DNA of 33,051 nucleotides. Origin: Armatimonadetes bacterium UBA5352. Its GTDB lineage: Bacteria > Armatimonadota > Zipacnadia > Zipacnadales > UBA5352. The notes beneath the pieces were generated by a model. The model ran no database searches. It worked only from the letters and a program-made list of their open reading frames with translations, and had not been told where the DNA came from. The DNA is taken from assembly GCA_002411015.1 (NCBI GenBank), contig DHPY01000022.1:1-33051 (forward strand), read 5' to 3'. Shown here one piece after another: positions 30,667 through 33,051 of this stretch. The position numbers and the translations under genes are program-made. Each line of letters starts with the position of its first letter. Within the stretch, counting starts at the first letter, position 1.

Positions 30667-30689
30667 GCCGCGGCTCCTCCAGCCGCGGC
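30667..30689. repeat. Short palindrome (family member e)
   Basis: GCCGCGGCT, loop CCTCC, AGCCGCGGC: a perfect 9-bp stem between ackA and the coiled-coil gene. On the - strand, which is the transcribed direction, the loop reads GGAGG, matching the purine-rich loops of the other four palindromes. Confidence 0.6.
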
Positions 30690-30726
30690 GTTATTGGGGC
30701 GGAGTCATGGGGGCGGGTGGCCAAAG

Positions 30727-31230
30727 CTACTGCTCCAGCGGCGCGCCGGCATCCTCCGTCTCGCGCCCGCCCTGCTGCGCGAGCAGCATCTTCTTGGTCT
30801 TCTGAACCGTCGCCTGAATGCGATCGGTGTAGTTCTCCAGCCGCTCCACGACGCTCCGTGCCCATGCTTCGGCCTCGGAGCGAATGTGATCTGCCTCGAC
30901 CTCCGCCTCCGCGATGATCTGGTCGCGGCGCTGCTCCGCCTGCTTGACCAGCTCATCGTTGGAGGTCATCAGTTGCGCCTGCTCGCGCGCGGCTTCGATG
31001 ATCTTCGCGCGCTGCTCGTGCGCCTCCTCCAGGATGCGGTCGCGGTCGCGCGCAAGCGCCGACGCCTCCGTCATCTCGTGCGGGAGGCTCTGCCGCATCT
31101 GGTGAATCAGGTCGAACAGGTCGGCCGCGTCAATCACTGTCTTGCCGATGAACGGCGGGAAGCGGCAGTACCACTTCTCACCGCTGTCGGCCATGTCCTC
31201 CAGCTCATCCAGCAGCCTCAGGATCTCCAT
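30727..31230 (-). CDS. Coiled-coil protein next to coaD
   Basis: A 167-residue soluble protein. The first 60 residues (MEILRLLDELEDMADSG, CRFPPFIGKTVIDAADLFDL, IHQMRQSLPHEM) are followed by a long, charged coiled coil (about 55-150) rich in Glu, Ala, Arg and Gln, resembling the stalk of ATP synthase b/H-type subunits and DivIVA-like proteins. Uncharacterised proteins of this type occur beside coaD and rsmD in some Firmicutes. GGGAGGT is 6 bases before the ATG at 31230, which is preferred over 31269. It may have a cell-division or envelope scaffolding role, but no specific function can be assigned. Confidence 0.75.
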   Translation of the reverse strand: MEILRLLDELEDMADSGEKWYCRFPPFIGKTVIDAADLFDLIHQMRQSLPHEMTEASALARDRDRILEEAHEQRAKIIEAAREQAQLMTSNDELVKQAEQRRDQIIAEAEVEADHIRSEAEAWARSVVERLENYTDRIQATVQKTKKMLLAQQGGRETEDAGAPLEQ

Positions 31231-31322
31231 GCGATGACCTCCCTGCTCACGCGCGCTCCCGGCCCGCACTCTGCGTACCCCGCGCAGGGTCCGGCACGGG
31301 TCTGCGTGGCTCTACCTCGGCT

Positions 31323-31823
31323 TCAGATTTGCTGCGATTGATGCCGCATGTCCTCCAGGGCACGGGCGACCGGCTGCGGCACAAAGCCGCGTACATCGCC
31401 GCCCAGCGCCCAGATCTCACGTATCAGCGAGGAACTTATGTATTGCACCTGCGGTGAGGTCACCAGGAGGATGGTGTCGGTCCCCGGCAGCAGCCGGCGG
31501 TTCATCATCGCCATCTGCTGCTCATGCTGGAAGTCGTCTATGGATCGGAGCCCCTTGACGATCGCCGCCGCGCCTATGTCGCGCGCGTAGTCAACAAGGA
31601 GCCCTTCGAACGTGTCAACCTCGACATTTTCAAGGTGCGCCGCCGCCGCGCGCGCGAGTTCCGCACGCCGCGCCAGCGGGAGCAGCGGCTCCTTGCCCGA
31701 CACTCCGGCGACAAGGATGATGACACGGTCGAACAGCGCCGCGGCGCGTTCGAAGATGTCCAGGTGCCCGAGGTGGACCGGATCGAAGGTCCCCGGGCAG
31801 ATTGCGGTCCGCCGCTCGCTCAT
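31323..31823 (-). CDS. coaD: Phosphopantetheine adenylyltransferase
   Basis: A 166-residue enzyme of coenzyme A synthesis that transfers AMP from ATP to 4'-phosphopantetheine. The nucleotidyltransferase motif is CPGTFDPVHLGHLDIFERAA (the HxGH of the superfamily), with IVKGLRS and the second motif YISSSLIREI. The ATG at 31823 gives a normal family N-terminus seven residues before the motif; the frame to 31847 would add eight residues. The ribosome site is weak at either start, so translation may be coupled to rsmD, which ends 57 bases upstream. Confidence 0.95.
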   Translation of the reverse strand: MSERRTAICPGTFDPVHLGHLDIFERAAALFDRVIILVAGVSGKEPLLPLARRAELARAAAAHLENVEVDTFEGLLVDYARDIGAAAIVKGLRSIDDFQHEQQMAMMNRRLLPGTDTILLVTSPQVQYISSSLIREIWALGGDVRGFVPQPVARALEDMRHQSQQI

Positions 31824-31880
31824 GCTCAACTCATCCCCGCGTGCCATCCCCGGCCAACCGCGCGCCGGGAACGCCCTGCC

Positions 31881-32438
31881 CTACTCCTCGCCAGGCGGCT
31901 CCAGGTAGAAGAACGCCAGCTCCGTCTCGCCGAACTGCTTCACGCGGTCGGGCTCAGGCACCCCGGGCAGCTCCTGCCTCCCGGGATACTGCAGCACCAC
32001 CGTCGCGCACTCCGCAAGCCCCTCACCGGCGAGGAGCCTTCGCGTAATCTCCGCGAGTTCCTCCATGCCGTAGGGCGGATCTGCGAACACAATGTCGAAC
32101 GGCCCGAAGCGCTGCGCCGCGTTGGCGTACCGGCTGAGGACATCGCCGCGGATGACGCTGCAGATCTCGCTCACGCCGCAATGCGCCGCATTCGCCTCGA
32201 TCGTCTCCGCGCCGAGGCGGGTGCGCTCGATGAAGACGACGGAGGACGCGCCGCGGCTGGCGCCTTCGATCCCGACGCTCCCGCAGCCCGCGTACAGGTC
32301 ACAAAAGACCGCACCGTGGACCTGCGGCCCGAGGCTGTTGAACAGCGTCTCCCGTATAATATCAGCAGTCGGCCGAATGCGCAACCCCCTGGGGCACTGA
32401 AGCTGCAACGAGCGGGCGCTGCCGCCTATGACGCGCAC
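31881..32438 (-). CDS. rsmD: 16S rRNA (guanine-966-N2)-methyltransferase RsmD
   Basis: A 185-residue S-adenosylmethionine-dependent enzyme that methylates G966 of 16S rRNA. It starts MRVIGGSARSLQLQCPRGLR, followed by IRPTADIIRETLFNSL, the SAM-binding DLYAGCGSVGIEGASRGA and the catalytic FADPPYG motif. The start is a GTG with GGGAGGTGG close upstream. The rsmD-coaD order is widely conserved in bacteria and supports both calls. Confidence 0.95.
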   Translation of the reverse strand: MRVIGGSARSLQLQCPRGLRIRPTADIIRETLFNSLGPQVHGAVFCDLYAGCGSVGIEGASRGASSVVFIERTRLGAETIEANAAHCGVSEICSVIRGDVLSRYANAAQRFGPFDIVFADPPYGMEELAEITRRLLAGEGLAECATVVLQYPGRQELPGVPEPDRVKQFGETELAFFYLEPPGEE

Positions 32439-32468
32439 GCGGAACCACCTCCCGCCGGACAGGGTACG

Positions 32469-33051
32469 CTACCCGGCGGGATTGCGCAAGTGCGCGGGCG
32501 GAAGCATGTCGTCCAGGATCTCGCCGGTGGTTGCGTTGATGGCGAGCACCCAGACCTCCAATGGCCGTTCGCTGATCCCTACCGGGTAGACAGGAACGCC
32601 CCACCCGGCCAGACGACTTGAGGTCGTCAACTCGCCGACCACATACGCCGCACCATTGCATCGCTCCTGCACGAACACCTCGGCGAGGGCTGCGGCTCGT
32701 TCGGGCGTGACTGCGATCGGCGTGAGCGGAGGAGGCGGAGGAAGTTCATAGCGCACCATCAGGCTACACGGCAGGCCGTCTCTCCGTGAGAGCGCGATCC
32801 GGCTATGGTGGGTGACGCCCTCGGGTCCCGGTCCGGTGCAGACGAAGAACGCATAGTGTTGCGTGTATCCAGCGCGTGTGACCAAGCTGCGCTCACTGAA
32901 GTGCGGAAGACGGGTTCGGCAGAACTCAAGCGCCGCGCGCTCAAGTTCTTGGTCGTCAAGGTATACCTCACCATCTGCGGCCGGTGCCCTGTGGTGCCAA
33001 CCGGCTGTCTTGACTGCCACAGGATCAGCAACTAGTGCAGCGCCTTTGAAA
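32469..33051 (-). CDS. Unknown protein, open at the right window edge
   Basis: A GTG at 33020 could start a 183-residue protein, but the frame has no stop between it and the window end, so the gene may begin outside. Recognisable only in general terms: the N-terminal half has alternating beta and helix segments (GEVYLDDQELERAALEFCR, TQHYAFFVCTGPGPEG) and a Pro-rich joint (ELPPPPPLTPIAV). The C-terminal part (VWVLAINATTGEILDDMLPP) resembles the last strands of a PepSY-like domain. It lies 30 bases upstream of rsmD on the same strand and could belong to that operon. No function is assigned. Confidence 0.55.
   Translation of the reverse strand, partial: FKGAALVADPVAVKTAGWHHRAPAADGEVYLDDQELERAALEFCRTRLPHFSERSLVTRAGYTQHYAFFVCTGPGPEGVTHHSRIALSRRDGLPCSLMVRYELPPPPPLTPIAVTPERAAALAEVFVQERCNGAAYVVGELTTSSRLAGWGVPVYPVGISERPLEVWVLAINATTGEILDDMLPPAHLRNPAG

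Noticed and set aside
1..33051. CRISPR array, IS element or prophage
   Set aside because: No regularly spaced direct repeats, transposase, integrase or phage structural genes were found on either strand.

Overview
The window is about 33 kb of GC-rich bacterial chromosome, densely packed, with no rRNA, tRNA, CRISPR array, transposase or phage gene that I can see. The clearest lineage hint is a type II secretion/pilin-like protein with the N-terminus GFTLIELLVVIAIIAILAA followed by FPVFARAREKARQSSCLSN and a C-terminal H-X9-DG motif. That form is common in Armatimonadota and, more loosely, Planctomycetota-type genomes. Together with rubrerythrin, a flavodiiron protein, an acetate kinase and a group 4 [NiFe] hydrogenase, it suggests an anaerobic or microaerophilic, polysaccharide-fermenting bacterium. 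The lineage call is inference.

Left part (1-5.2 kb, all + strand): an M55 D-aminopeptidase, then a peroxide and oxygen defence block (PerR-type regulator, rubrerythrin, flavodiiron protein, rubredoxin), then an ArsR-family regulator, an FmdB-type zinc ribbon and a membrane-tethered thioredoxin. PerR and ArsR each have a readable sigma70-type promoter with operator-like repeats.

Middle part (5.3-20.9 kb, mixed strands): mainly secreted carbohydrate-active or carbohydrate-binding proteins. These are a frameshifted beta-helix protein, a secreted beta-sandwich-like protein, a 927-residue GH42-like glycosidase, a BNR_4 protein and a pectate-lyase-like protein. Among them lie a pilin-like protein, a papain/C39-like protein, a tandem pair of paralogous periplasmic helical proteins, pyrE, a mannitol-1-phosphate dehydrogenase-type gene, a serine acetyltransferase with a Cys-rich N-terminus and a 56-residue unknown protein.

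Right part (20.97-33.05 kb, all - strand): reading from the right edge, an unknown protein open at the window end, rsmD, coaD, a coiled-coil protein, ackA, and then an eleven-gene membrane complex. The complex looks at first like NADH dehydrogenase. However, its large subunit keeps both CxxC pairs that bind the NiFe centre, plus a C-terminal maturation tail, and its small subunit has the CGSCNGCDIE motif. It is therefore a group 4, energy-converting membrane [NiFe] hydrogenase with Mrp/complex I-like ion-pumping subunits and an ND3-like subunit. No NADH-input (NuoEFG) genes are present. With acetate kinase directly upstream, the likely physiology is ferredoxin-linked H2 metabolism beside ATP-yielding acetate formation.

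The most unusual non-coding signal is a 138-nt element (7122-7259) that folds on paper into a gapless four-way junction. It lies in frame inside the N-terminal coding region of a secreted protein. A second signal is a set of five short palindromes (7-9 bp arms) with different arms but a purine-rich GGA/AGGG-type loop, placed in gene-free spacers.
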